Shown here piece after piece: positions 10,016 to 18,535 of a DNA stretch of 64,000 bases (position 1 is its first letter; each line of letters starts with the position of its first letter). Both the position numbers and the translations under genes were made by a program. The DNA is from Nocardia aurea. Lineage in GTDB: Bacteria > Actinomycetota > Actinomycetes > Mycobacteriales > Mycobacteriaceae. Below the pieces are notes generated by a model. That model made no database searches, was not told the DNA's origin, and saw only the letters and a program-made list of their open reading frames with translations. Location: contig NZ_QCYJ01000020.1 in assembly GCF_003123685.1 (NCBI RefSeq), positions 372,001-436,000 of the forward strand, in the 5' to 3' direction.

Positions 10016-10075
10016 GCAGTAATGATTCGACACGTACACGCGGCACCGAGGTGCCGCCGATATCCGGCGGTGAAC

Positions 10076-10690
10076 ATGCCAACCCCCGACGCGGCCGAGA
10101 ACGAAACCCCGCTCTCCGCCGTCGATCTCGCGATATTCGACGCGGCGCGCGCCTGCGTCGAGGAATTCGGCGTCCGCAGGACCACCCTGACCGAGGTGGC
10201 CCGGCGCGCCGGGGTGAGCAGGCCCACCGTCTACCGGCGGTGGCCCGATACCGGTTCACTGGTGGCCGAACTCCTGGTCCGTGAGCTGCGCGCGATCATC
10301 GCCGAGACCATGCCATCGGGCGGAGCGGCCCGCGCCCGACTGGTGCGTGGCATCGTCGCGGGCGCGGCGGCGATCCGGTCGAATCCGCTGTTCGGCAAGA
10401 TCTTCCGCACCGACACCGATCTCATGCTCACCTACGTGTTCGGGCGGCTCGGACGCAATCAGCGCACCCTGGTCGAATTGTTCGCCGCGGTGATCGGCGA
10501 GGGACAGTCCGACGGCTCGATCCGCGCGGGCGATCCGACCCGGCTGGCCACCATGCTGCTGCTGATCACCCAGTCCGCGGTCCAGTCGGCCGCGACCGTC
10601 GCGACTCTACTGCCCGGCCCCGAACTCGACGCCGAACTGGGCCACGCGATCGAAGGCTATCTGCGCCCGGAAACCACCCGCCGTCGATGA
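10076..10690 (+). CDS. TetR/AcrR-family transcriptional regulator
   Basis: A 204-residue one-component regulator. The N-terminal helix-turn-helix spans about residues 16-62 (FDAARACVEEFGVRR, then TLTEVARRAGVSRPTVYRRW), followed by an all-helical ligand domain with no recognisable ligand signature. ATG 10076 was chosen over the upstream ATG at 10022 because the predicted -10 box covers 10020-10025. It lies divergent to the alkyl-DHAP-synthase-like gene and 40 bp ahead of glpD, so it most likely controls the lipid/glycerol-3-phosphate cluster and itself. Confidence 0.92.
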   Translation: MPTPDAAENETPLSAVDLAIFDAARACVEEFGVRRTTLTEVARRAGVSRPTVYRRWPDTGSLVAELLVRELRAIIAETMPSGGAARARLVRGIVAGAAAIRSNPLFGKIFRTDTDLMLTYVFGRLGRNQRTLVELFAAVIGEGQSDGSIRAGDPTRLATMLLLITQSAVQSAATVATLLPGPELDAELGHAIEGYLRPETTRRR

Positions 10691-10730
10691 CGGCGACACC
10701 ACCGATGACCTGCACCGGAAGGGAATGGCG

Positions 10731-12314
10731 ATGACCGCGAAGCCGACGACCGACAAGGCTCGGACCCGGGGGAATTCGGCCCCTGGGAATTCCGCGCTGA
10801 ACGCCGACCGGCGAGCCCGCGAGCTGCGGCGGCTCGGCGACGACGCCGATATCGATCTGCTCGTCATCGGCGGCGGGGTCACCGGTGTGGGCGCGACGCT
10901 CGACGCCGCCGCGCGCGGACTGCGGACCGTACTGGTCGAGCGGCACGATCTCGCGTTCGGCACGAGTCGCTGGAGTTCCAAACTCGTGCACGGCGGATTG
11001 CGCTATCTCGCGGGCGGTCACGTCGGCATCGCGCACGAGAGCGCGGTGGAGCGAGCGATCCTGATCGGTTCCACCGCACCGCATCTGGTGCGTCCGCTGC
11101 CCCAGATCGTGCCGCTGCTGCCCGGCCTGGGACGCGCGAGCCAGGCGCTGATCCGGACCGGTTTCCTCGCGGGCGACGTCCTGCGTCGCGGCGCGGGCAC
11201 CCCGGCGGCGATCCTGCCGCGATCACGCCGGGTCGCCGCCGCCGAGACCTTGCGGCTGGCCCCCACCGTGCGCCGCGCCGGTCTGCGCGGCGGCCTCCAG
11301 GCATGGGACGGCCAACTCGTCGACGACGCCAGACTCGTGGTCGCGCTCGCCCGCACCGCCGCGAGCCGGGGCGCGACAATCCTCACCCGCGTCGAAGCCC
11401 TCGACGTGAAAGGCGATTCGGCCACCCTGCGCGACACGCTCACCGGCGAAACCCTGCTGGTCCGGGCCCGCGCCGTGGTGAACGCCACCGGCGTTTGGGC
11501 CGACCAGGTCGATCCGAGTATCGAATTGCGGCCCTCGCGCGGCACCCACCTGGTGTTCGACGCCGCCGCGTTCGGCGGTCTCTGCGCCTCGCTCACGGTC
11601 CCGGTGCCCGGCAGTACCAGCCGATTCGTCTTCGCCTTCCCCGCGGCGCACGGCCGGGTGTACCTCGGCCTGACCGACGAGGACGCGCCGGGCCCGGTCC
11701 CCGACGAGCCGCGCCCGACCGAGTCCGAGATCGACTTCCTGCTCGACACCGTCAACACGGTATTGCGAGAGCCATTGAGCCGCAACGATATTCGTGGCAG
11801 CTACGCGGGCCTGCGGCCACTGTTGAAGACCGGCGACGGCAGTACCTCCGACATCTCCCGCGAACACGCGGTACTGACCTCGCCCACCGGGGTGATCACG
11901 ATCGTCGGCGGCAAACTCACCACCTACCGCAGAATGGCCGAGGACGTCGTGGACGCGGCCGTCGACGCGGCCGGATTGATCGCCGAGCCGTGCCGAACGG
12001 CGCGTCTACCCCTGATCGGCGCGGTCTCCGGAGCCGCGCGTGACCGCGTCGACGCCCCGCCGACGCTGATCGAGCGCTACGGCGGCGAGGCGACGACCAT
12101 TCTGGCCGCCATCGCGGACAATCCGTCGCTCGGTGAACCGGTCGCGCCCGGAATCGATGTCAGTGCAGCCGAATTCGCGTTCGGAATCAGCCACGAGGGC
12201 GCGCTCGACGTCGCCGATCTGCTCGACCGCCGCACCCGCATCGGCCTGATCGCGAGCGACAGAGACGCTGCACTCGCCGCGGCCGAGGCGGCTTTCGCCG
12301 CCCATTCCGGGTGA
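10731..12314 (+). CDS. glpD: Glycerol-3-phosphate dehydrogenase (FAD, aerobic)
   Basis: Oxidises sn-glycerol-3-phosphate to dihydroxyacetone phosphate, feeding electrons to quinone at the membrane. The 527-residue protein has the dinucleotide-binding fold DIDLLVIGGGVTGVGATLDA near residue 45, the GlpD signature GTSRWSSKLVHGGLRYL, and the C-terminal IVGGKLTTYRRMAEDVVD. ATG 10731 has GGAAGGG at a good distance; the ATG two codons upstream is too close. Its product, DHAP, is the precursor of acyl-DHAP used by the neighbouring alkyl-DHAP-synthase-like enzyme, which gives the cluster metabolic sense. Its stop abuts the stop of the convergent GNAT gene. Confidence 0.94.
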   Translation: MTAKPTTDKARTRGNSAPGNSALNADRRARELRRLGDDADIDLLVIGGGVTGVGATLDAAARGLRTVLVERHDLAFGTSRWSSKLVHGGLRYLAGGHVGIAHESAVERAILIGSTAPHLVRPLPQIVPLLPGLGRASQALIRTGFLAGDVLRRGAGTPAAILPRSRRVAAAETLRLAPTVRRAGLRGGLQAWDGQLVDDARLVVALARTAASRGATILTRVEALDVKGDSATLRDTLTGETLLVRARAVVNATGVWADQVDPSIELRPSRGTHLVFDAAAFGGLCASLTVPVPGSTSRFVFAFPAAHGRVYLGLTDEDAPGPVPDEPRPTESEIDFLLDTVNTVLREPLSRNDIRGSYAGLRPLLKTGDGSTSDISREHAVLTSPTGVITIVGGKLTTYRRMAEDVVDAAVDAAGLIAEPCRTARLPLIGAVSGAARDRVDAPPTLIERYGGEATTILAAIADNPSLGEPVAPGIDVSAAEFAFGISHEGALDVADLLDRRTRIGLIASDRDAALAAAEAAFAAHSG

Positions 12315-12836
12315 TCAGCTCCAGTTGGTCAATTCGGCGAGCATCGCGGTGCGCGGCCAGCGTTCCAGCCCGTGTTCGGCCTCGGCGGCCCTGACCGCCC
12401 GCATCTCGGGGGCTTCGGCCGACACCGGGATGTAGTGGAAACCGAGGCGCTCGTAGTACGGACCGTTCCACGGCACTTCGGTGAAGGTGGTCAGGGTGAT
12501 GGCGCGCATCCCCTGCGCCTTTGCCCAGCGCGCGGCGGATTCGATCAGCTGTTTGCCGATGCGCTTTCCCGCGTGGTCGGGGTGGACCGAGACCTGTTCG
12601 ATGTGGGCGTTGCCGTCGACGATGCCCAAGACGAGGTAGCCGATCGGCAGATCGGCATCGTCGGCCCAGACCCACGCGCGCCCGGCGTCGAGGAATTCAC
12701 GCAGGCGTTCCAGGGTGGGCGGGTCGTCGTCGGCGACCGCCGTCATCCCGATGGTCGCGAACGGCTGCCCGGCGGCGCGCTCGATCTCCTGCAAGGCGGG
12801 CAGATCGGCCTCGGTGGCCGGTCGAATCATCTGCAT
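12315..12836 (-). CDS. GNAT-family N-acetyltransferase
   Basis: A 173-residue acetyl-CoA-dependent acyltransferase. N-terminal IRPATEADLPALQEIERAAG is typical of the fold; the acetyl-CoA loop is seen as VHPDHAGKRIGKQLIESAARWA (about 87-108), followed by ITLTTFTEVPWNGPYYERLGF, the last part being the classic YERLGF motif. The substrate cannot be told from sequence. An ATG two codons in is an alternative start. Its stop touches the glpD stop with no space between, leaving no room for a shared terminator. Confidence 0.9.
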   Translation of the reverse strand: MQMIRPATEADLPALQEIERAAGQPFATIGMTAVADDDPPTLERLREFLDAGRAWVWADDADLPIGYLVLGIVDGNAHIEQVSVHPDHAGKRIGKQLIESAARWAKAQGMRAITLTTFTEVPWNGPYYERLGFHYIPVSAEAPEMRAVRAAEAEHGLERWPRTAMLAELTNWS

Positions 12837-12854
12837 GCGGGAAGTATTCTCCCT

Positions 12855-13529
12855 TCACCGCACCGGTGTCGCCAGGATTCCGTCGATCAGTGCCCGCACC
12901 GCCCAGCTCGCGCGGGTGTCACCGTCGCCCGAGCGGCGCGCGGGCGCCGTCATCGCTGTGCGGCCCGCGACCGGTTCGGCCTGCCCGAGGCGGCGCGTTC
13001 CGGATGCGCGCGCGGCGTGACCGGCGCTCTGTTCGGCCGCGGCCGCGGTGATGTGCAGATACAGCAGTTCCACCGCCCAGTCGAGGGTCCGCTCGTCCAC
13101 CCCGGCGTCGGCCAGCAGTCCCCGCATCCGGTCGATGAGCCGCAGCGCGTTGGCGCCGGTGGGGGCCGAGGCGAGGGCGACGAAGGCCAGTCCCTCGTGT
13201 CTGCTCATGACGGCGACCGTCGATTCGATGATCGCGATCAGCCGCTCGCGCCATATACCGTCGTCGGGTTCGGCGACCGAGCCGAGTACGTGATCGAGCA
13301 TGGCGGCCATGAGATCGTCGCGATTGGCGACATAGACGTAGAGCGAGGCCGCACCGGTGTCCAACTCCTGGGCCACCCGCCGCATGGTGAGTGCTGCCAG
13401 CCCCTCGGCGTCCAGGACGCGCAACCCGGTGTCGATGATCACCTCGCGGCTGAGCGGGGCCTTCGACGGCCGGGCCCTCCGGCTGACCGGCGCGGGCCTC
13501 ACGCGGCGGCCCGGCATAGGTTCGGCCAT
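12855..13529 (-). CDS. TetR/AcrR-family regulator with C-terminal TetR_C domain
   Basis: A protein of up to 224 residues. The helix-turn-helix is seen as DTGLRVLDAEGLAALTMRRVAQELDTGAASLYVYVANRDDLMAAMLDHV, about residues 36-85, followed by a helical ligand domain. The start is uncertain: ATG 13529, or GTG 13502, which overlaps the stop of a 27-codon upstream ORF as GTGA. An inverted repeat at 13605-13631 upstream is a good candidate for its own operator. It lies 18 bp upstream of the GNAT gene on the same strand, so the two may be cotranscribed. Confidence 0.85.
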   Translation of the reverse strand: MAEPMPGRRVRPAPVSRRARPSKAPLSREVIIDTGLRVLDAEGLAALTMRRVAQELDTGAASLYVYVANRDDLMAAMLDHVLGSVAEPDDGIWRERLIAIIESTVAVMSRHEGLAFVALASAPTGANALRLIDRMRGLLADAGVDERTLDWAVELLYLHITAAAAEQSAGHAARASGTRRLGQAEPVAGRTAMTAPARRSGDGDTRASWAVRALIDGILATPVR

Positions 13530-13582
13530 CCGATGACATCGACGGCTTCGGGGTTCTCGATCGGGTCGGTCCACTTCGCCAT
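13499..13582 (-). CDS. 27-codon ORF upstream of and overlapping the TetR gene
   Basis: Begins MAKWTDPIENPEAVDVIGW and ends CRAAA at a TGA that overlaps an in-frame GTG of the TetR gene (GTGA, 13499-13502). Its ATG sits 7-8 nt downstream of TAGGCT, with TGTCAA 18 nt further up, so the transcript would be leaderless. It could be a leader peptide coupled to the regulator or the true N-terminus separated by a frameshift. Low certainty. Confidence 0.3.
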   Translation of the reverse strand: MAKWTDPIENPEAVDVIGWPNLCRAAA

Positions 13583-13604
13583 GGGCCGAAGCCTACGCCC
13601 GGGC

Positions 13605-13631
13605 GAACACTGTTTGACACGAACGTTGTTC
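13605..13631. promoter_or_regulatory. Inverted repeat, probable TetR operator
   Basis: GAACACTGTT (13605-13614) and AACGTTGTTC (13622-13631) form an imperfect palindrome of the form GAACAnnGTT-N7-AACnnTGTTC. It overlaps the predicted promoter (TGTCAA, 18 nt, TAGGCT on the minus strand) of the TetR gene, so autorepression is likely. It may also serve the rightward FHA gene at 13813. Confidence 0.5.
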
Positions 13632-13812
13632 GGAATGTCGCGGGGGTCGCTGTCGTCTCGCTGCATGTCGCAGTGGTTATTGCCCCACCGGAGCGTCGCC
13701 CAAACCTCGCGCTCGCCGCGCCGACCGCCCGGCCACCCGATCCGCAAGCCCGGATGGGATGGCACCCCCGCCACTATGCTGGACGCGACAAGTGCGCGGG
13801 AAGGAGGCACGG

Positions 13813-15099
13813 GTGCGCAAGAACCCGTCGACCGTCGGTATCGCGCCGGGTGACGGCCTGATCGCACGTTTCGGCTCGGTCGTCGTCTACCTCGCGGGTG
13901 AAACGGCTTCCACCGATCGGATTCTCGGGGCGATCGAAGCCGTCTCCGACGCGGAACATCCCGGCGCGGCTATCGCCCAGCGACTGGCCGCGGTGGTATT
14001 CGGCAGCGGCTCGGAGCCGCCGCCTTTCGGCGTCGTCGCCCCCACCTCCGACGGCACCGTGATCCTGCTGCGCGGTCCCGTGATCGCCGAGATCCACGGC
14101 GCCGAGGGAGTGCGAAGGATCTCGGGGGCACGGGCGTTCACCTGGGTTGACGAAATCGTGCGCGAACCGGTGCGCCGCATCACCGTCGGCATCGATGCCG
14201 ACGGCCCGCCGTCGGCGCTCCCGCGCACGGATCTGCGCGCGGGCGTGGTCCCCGGCGGCGGCTTCGAACTGCGCGTCGGCCTGCGCCGCGCGAACCAACC
14301 CTCCGGCTCCGGGTCCGCGTCGGAGGCGGACGAGCCGGGGCGCGAAGCGGCCCAACCGGGGCCGGGACGGCGCACCGAGGAACCGGCAGGCACCGCACCC
14401 GCGGGTTTCGACACCGTGGACGACACCCCCGGTGCGGATCGCACCGCACGCACGGGCGAACGCACCAGGGCCCACCACACATCGGCCGCGAACCACCCGT
14501 CGCCCGCCGCCGAACCCGCCCGGACCGGGACGAATTCGACCGCGCAGCCCGTACATCCACGCCGCGTCGGCGAAGTCGCCGCCGCACCGAAAACCCCCGC
14601 GCGCACCGCCCCCGAGGACATCGGCACCCAGGCCATGCCCGCAGGCTGGTCTGGCACACACCATTCGGCCGCGACACCGCACACCGGCCACGACGTACCG
14701 CCCGACGATTCGCTGACCCGCCCCGCGCGGCCGGGCACCGGGGCCTCGGTGGGCGCGCTGGTCTACGACGACACGGCCTATCCGCTGGACCGCCCGTACG
14801 TGATCGGACGCAGCCCCATGTCCGACGATTCGGTACGCAACGCCATCGCCTCGCCGCTGGCCGTCCCCCGCGACCGGCACGTCTCGCGCATCCACGCCTA
14901 CGTGACCCTCGATCGCGGCAAGGTCTTCGTGCGCGACGCAGGCACACCGGCGGGCACCTTCATCGCCGCCCCCGGCGCCGAGACATGGACCCGCATCGGA
15001 ACCGCGACGACCGAACTCGCCCCCGGCTGGAGTATCCGCATCGGGGAGAAGATCCTGACCTACCGCGCCGACGAGCAGCGGGTACGACTGCTGAAGTAG
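13813..15099 (+). CDS. FHA domain-containing protein with long disordered linker
   Basis: A 428-residue protein. Residues 1-165 form a folded region (FGSVVVYLAGETASTDRILGAI onwards) without a recognised domain. Residues 165-315 are a low-complexity linker rich in Pro, Ala, Thr, His and Arg. The C-terminal 110 residues are a forkhead-associated domain with YVIGRSPMSDDSV, HVSRIHAYVTL and DAGTPAGTFI. FHA domains bind phosphothreonine, so a partner of a Ser/Thr kinase is likely; the layout resembles actinobacterial FHA proteins linked to cell-wall or ESX control. GTG 13813 has AAGGAGG 5 nt upstream. No kinase or phosphatase gene is adjacent. Confidence 0.85.
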   Translation: MRKNPSTVGIAPGDGLIARFGSVVVYLAGETASTDRILGAIEAVSDAEHPGAAIAQRLAAVVFGSGSEPPPFGVVAPTSDGTVILLRGPVIAEIHGAEGVRRISGARAFTWVDEIVREPVRRITVGIDADGPPSALPRTDLRAGVVPGGGFELRVGLRRANQPSGSGSASEADEPGREAAQPGPGRRTEEPAGTAPAGFDTVDDTPGADRTARTGERTRAHHTSAANHPSPAAEPARTGTNSTAQPVHPRRVGEVAAAPKTPARTAPEDIGTQAMPAGWSGTHHSAATPHTGHDVPPDDSLTRPARPGTGASVGALVYDDTAYPLDRPYVIGRSPMSDDSVRNAIASPLAVPRDRHVSRIHAYVTLDRGKVFVRDAGTPAGTFIAAPGAETWTRIGTATTELAPGWSIRIGEKILTYRADEQRVRLLK

Positions 15100-15223
15100 A
15101 CCGCGCCGTCCCGGGCACAGGTGACCCACACCACCCGTCCGAGCGGGTCGCCGGGTTCTACGATGCCGAGGCGAACACCGATGCCCGCGGCGGCACAGCG
15201 GGTATGGAGAGGACGATGGGACT

Positions 15224-17533
15224 ATGCACCGACACGGGCCGACCGAGGATATCGATGAATCCGCGCTGACCGTCACGCCGCCGAAGACACAGGCCGCTGG
15301 CGTCACGGCGGTGGCCGTCTCGCTGACCCGCGCGGTGCGGGAGATGGGTGTCGTGCGGACCGCGCGGACGCTGGCCCGGGTCAATCAGGTGCACGGATTC
15401 GACTGCCCCGGCTGCGCGTGGCCGGAACCCACCGGGCATCGTCGTCCCGCCGAATTCTGCGAGAACGGCGCGAAGGCCGTGGCGGAGGAGGCGACGCTGC
15501 GCACCGTCACCCCGGAATTCTTCGCGCGGCATTCGGTCGATGAGCTGTCGCGCAAATCCGGGTACTGGCTCGGACAGCAGGGACGGCTCACCCACCCGAT
15601 GGTGCTGCGTCCGGGTGACACCCACTACTCGCCGATCGACTGGGACGACGCCTACCGGCTGATCGCCGACGTCCTGCGCGGGCTCGACTCGCCCGACCGC
15701 GCCCTGTTCTACACCTCGGGACGCACCGCGAACGAGACGGCCTTCCTCTACCAACTGCTCGTCCGCAGCTACGGCACCAACAATCTTCCCGACTGTTCCA
15801 ACATGTGCCACGAATCCTCGGGCACGGCCCTTGTCGGTTCGATCGGCATCGGCAAGGGTTCGGTGACGATCGACGATTTCGACGCCGCGGATCTGATCAT
15901 CGTCGCCGGTCAGAACCCGGGCACCAACCATCCGCGCATGCTCAGCGCCCTCGCGAGCGCCAAGGCCGCCGGCGCGAAGATCGTCGCGGTGAATCCGCTG
16001 CCGGAAACCGGACTGCTCGGGTTCCGCGATCCGCAGACCGTCCGGGGCGTCACCTCCGGTGTCCCCATCGCCGACGATTTCCTACAGATCCGGCTCGGCG
16101 GTGACATGGCGCTGTTCCGCGGCCTCGGCCGCCTGCTGTTCGAGGCCGAGGATCGCGCGCCGGGCACGGTCGTCGACCGCGCCTTCGTGGACGAGCACTG
16201 CGCCGGTTTCGACGAGTACGAGAAGCAGTCGCGCGCGGTCGATCTGGACACCGTGGTGGCCGCGACCGGCCTGCCCCTGGCCGATATCGAACGCACGGCG
16301 CGGCTGTTCGCCGCGTCGAAGAACATCATCATCTGCTGGGCGATGGGCCTGACCCAGCAGCACCACGGTGTGGCCACCATCGAGGAGGCCACCAACCTGC
16401 TCCTGCTGCGCGGCATGATCGGCAGGCCGGGCGCGGGCGTCTGCCCGGTGCGCGGGCATTCCAATGTGCAGGGCGATCGCACCATGGGCATCTGGGAACG
16501 GATGCCCGACAGCTTCCTCGACGCGCTCGACCGCGAATTCGGCATCACCAGCCCGCGCGCCCACGGTTACGACACCGTCGACGGTATCCGCGCCATGCGG
16601 GCGGGCGAGGCGTCGGTATTCGTCGGCATGGGCGGCAATTTCGTCTCCGCCACCCCCGATACCGAGGTGACCGAGGCGGCGTTGCGCGGCTGCGATCTCA
16701 CCGTGCAGGTCTCGACCAAACTCAACCGCAGCCACCTGGTGCACGGGCGGACCGCGCTCATCCTGCCGACACTCGGACGCACCGACAAAGATGTGCGCGC
16801 CGGCGTGAGACAGCAGGTGTCGGTGGAGGATTCGATGTCGATGGTGCACCTGTCCACCGGCAGGCTCGATCCGGTCAGCGATCAGTTGCGCAGCGAAGTC
16901 GCCATCGTGTGCGATCTCGCGCTGGCGTTGCTCGGCCCGGACCATCCGGTTCCGTGGGCCCGATGCCGCGACGACTACGACGAGATCCGCGACGCCATCG
17001 CGCGGGTGGTGCCCGGCTGCGACGACTACAACAGGCGGGTACGCGATCGCAACGGCTTCGTGCTGCCGCATCCACCGCGCGATTCCCGCGAATTCCGAAC
17101 CGGCACGGGCAGAGCGAATTTCGGGATCAACGAGTTGAGCTGGGTGCCGGTGCCGCCCGGGCGGTTGATCCTGCAGACGATGCGCAGCCACGACCAGTAC
17201 AACACCACCATCTACGGTCTCGACGACCGCTATCGCGGCGTGCGCGGTGGTCGCCGAGTGGTCCTGGTCAATGTCGACGACATCGCCGAAATGGGTTATG
17301 CCGAAGGCGATCTGGTCGATCTGATCTCGGAGTGGACCGATGGTGTCGAACGCCGGGTGGAGGGTTTCCGCATCGTCGGTTACCCGACACCGCGCGGTAA
17401 CGCCGCCGCCTACTATCCCGAGGCGAATCCGCTGGTTCCACTCGATCATGTAGCGGCACGGTCGAATACGCCGGTTTCCAAGGCCGTGACGATCCGGCTC
17501 GAACCCCATGTCCACCCGGAGGCGCGGTCATGA
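15224..17533 (+). CDS. Molybdopterin oxidoreductase, FdhF/YdeP-like
   Basis: A 769-residue formate-dehydrogenase-like enzyme of the YdeP subgroup. CPGCAWP (Cys61, Cys64) and Cys79 replace the usual four-Cys ferredoxin-type cluster motif. The Mo-bis-MGD domains are seen as SGRTANETAFLYQLLVRSYG, NMCHESSGTALVGSIGIGKG, VAGQNPGTNHPRML and the C-terminal MRSHDQYNTTIYGLDDRYRG. No selenocysteine codon is visible. The M. tuberculosis counterpart is annotated FdhF (Rv2900c), but substrate has not been read from sequence. The stop overlaps a 25-codon micro-ORF leading into fdhD, which supplies the sulfur needed for the Mo site. Confidence 0.9.
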   Translation: MHRHGPTEDIDESALTVTPPKTQAAGVTAVAVSLTRAVREMGVVRTARTLARVNQVHGFDCPGCAWPEPTGHRRPAEFCENGAKAVAEEATLRTVTPEFFARHSVDELSRKSGYWLGQQGRLTHPMVLRPGDTHYSPIDWDDAYRLIADVLRGLDSPDRALFYTSGRTANETAFLYQLLVRSYGTNNLPDCSNMCHESSGTALVGSIGIGKGSVTIDDFDAADLIIVAGQNPGTNHPRMLSALASAKAAGAKIVAVNPLPETGLLGFRDPQTVRGVTSGVPIADDFLQIRLGGDMALFRGLGRLLFEAEDRAPGTVVDRAFVDEHCAGFDEYEKQSRAVDLDTVVAATGLPLADIERTARLFAASKNIIICWAMGLTQQHHGVATIEEATNLLLLRGMIGRPGAGVCPVRGHSNVQGDRTMGIWERMPDSFLDALDREFGITSPRAHGYDTVDGIRAMRAGEASVFVGMGGNFVSATPDTEVTEAALRGCDLTVQVSTKLNRSHLVHGRTALILPTLGRTDKDVRAGVRQQVSVEDSMSMVHLSTGRLDPVSDQLRSEVAIVCDLALALLGPDHPVPWARCRDDYDEIRDAIARVVPGCDDYNRRVRDRNGFVLPHPPRDSREFRTGTGRANFGINELSWVPVPPGRLILQTMRSHDQYNTTIYGLDDRYRGVRGGRRVVLVNVDDIAEMGYAEGDLVDLISEWTDGVERRVEGFRIVGYPTPRGNAAAYYPEANPLVPLDHVAARSNTPVSKAVTIRLEPHVHPEARS

Positions 17534-17607
17534 CCGTGGACCGATACCCGGCGACCACGGCCGAGGGTCCATCGCGAGTCCCGCGCTCCACCGGGGTCCG
17601 GTCATGA
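17530..17607 (+). CDS. 25-residue micro-ORF bridging the oxidoreductase gene and fdhD
   Basis: Begins at an ATG that overlaps the oxidoreductase stop (ATGA, 17530-17533), encodes MTVDRYPATTAEGPSRVPR and a few more residues, and ends at a TGA overlapping the fdhD ATG (ATGA, 17604-17607). It is out of frame with both neighbours. The exact double overlap suggests that it relays ribosomes from one gene to the next. The peptide has no recognisable domain. Confidence 0.45.
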   Translation: MTVDRYPATTAEGPSRVPRSTGVRS

Positions 17608-18443
17608 GCAGGGTGACCGCGCGCCGTCCGACGTTGCGGATCTCGCCGAACGGTGAAGTACGCAGGCCCGACACTCTCGCCGTGGAGGAACCGCTCGAGA
17701 TCCGCATCGCCGGACAGTCGCTGACGGTCACCATGCGCACACCCGGCGCGGATATCGACCTGGTGCACGGTTTCCTGTTGAGCGAGAACATCATCGGCTC
17801 CATGGACGACGTCGTGAGCGCGCGCTACTGCGCGGGCACGGACGCGGACGGCCACAACACCTACAACGTCCTCGATGTCGAACTGCGCGGGCCCGCGACG
17901 GTGCGGCCACGCAATTTCCTCACCACGGGGGCCTGCGGTGTCTGCGGCAAGACCGCGCTCGACGAGGTCCGCTCGCACACCAGATATCCGATCCGCGCGC
18001 ACGCCGGCGCCATCGACACCGCGGTGCTGGCGGGTATGCCGGAGAGCCTGCGCGCCCGCCAGTCGGTCTTCGACGCCACCGGCGGACTGCACGCCGCCGG
18101 ACTCTTCACCGTGGGCGGCGAGGCGCTGGCGGTGCGTGAGGATATCGGCAGGCACAACGCCGTCGACAAGGTGATCGGGTGGGCGATGCGCGAAAATCGA
18201 ATCCCCGCACACGATCTCGTGCTCATCGTCAGCGGGCGTGCCTCGTTCGAACTGGTCCAGAAGGCGGTCATGGCGGGAATTCCCACGCTCGGCGCGGTCT
18301 CGGCGCCGAGTTCGCTCGCGGTCGACCTCGCGGTCGAATCCGGGTTGACCCTGGTCGGATTCCTCCGGGGCGACACCATGAACGTCTACAGCGGCGCCGA
18401 CCGTCTGGTGATCCCGGGAACCGCCGCGGTACCGAGCGCCTGA
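17604..18443 (+). CDS. fdhD: Formate dehydrogenase accessory sulfurtransferase FdhD
   Basis: Carries sulfur from the cysteine desulfurase to the molybdenum cofactor of formate dehydrogenase-type enzymes. The 279-residue protein has the catalytic CGVC pair (Cys111, Cys114) in TTGACGVCGK, the block VREDIGRHNAVDKVIG near 180, SGRASFELVQKAVMAGIP and the C-terminal LVGFLRGDTMNVYSG. The ATG at 17604 is preferred; a longer in-frame extension would run inside the upstream gene. The pairing with the upstream Mo-oxidoreductase supports a sulfurated active site in that enzyme. Confidence 0.96.
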   Translation: MSRVTARRPTLRISPNGEVRRPDTLAVEEPLEIRIAGQSLTVTMRTPGADIDLVHGFLLSENIIGSMDDVVSARYCAGTDADGHNTYNVLDVELRGPATVRPRNFLTTGACGVCGKTALDEVRSHTRYPIRAHAGAIDTAVLAGMPESLRARQSVFDATGGLHAAGLFTVGGEALAVREDIGRHNAVDKVIGWAMRENRIPAHDLVLIVSGRASFELVQKAVMAGIPTLGAVSAPSSLAVDLAVESGLTLVGFLRGDTMNVYSGADRLVIPGTAAVPSA

Positions 18444-18535
18444 CCGGTGAAATACCGCCGGTCGTTGCCCGGAGGGCGCTGTCGGAATACGGTGAACGCA
18501 CCGATCCACCCCGGTGCCGAGGAACGGAGCGATCG

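Noticed and set aside
10022..10690. Longer TetR start at ATG 10022
   Set aside because: The predicted -10 box (10020-10025) covers this ATG, so the transcript would begin downstream of it.
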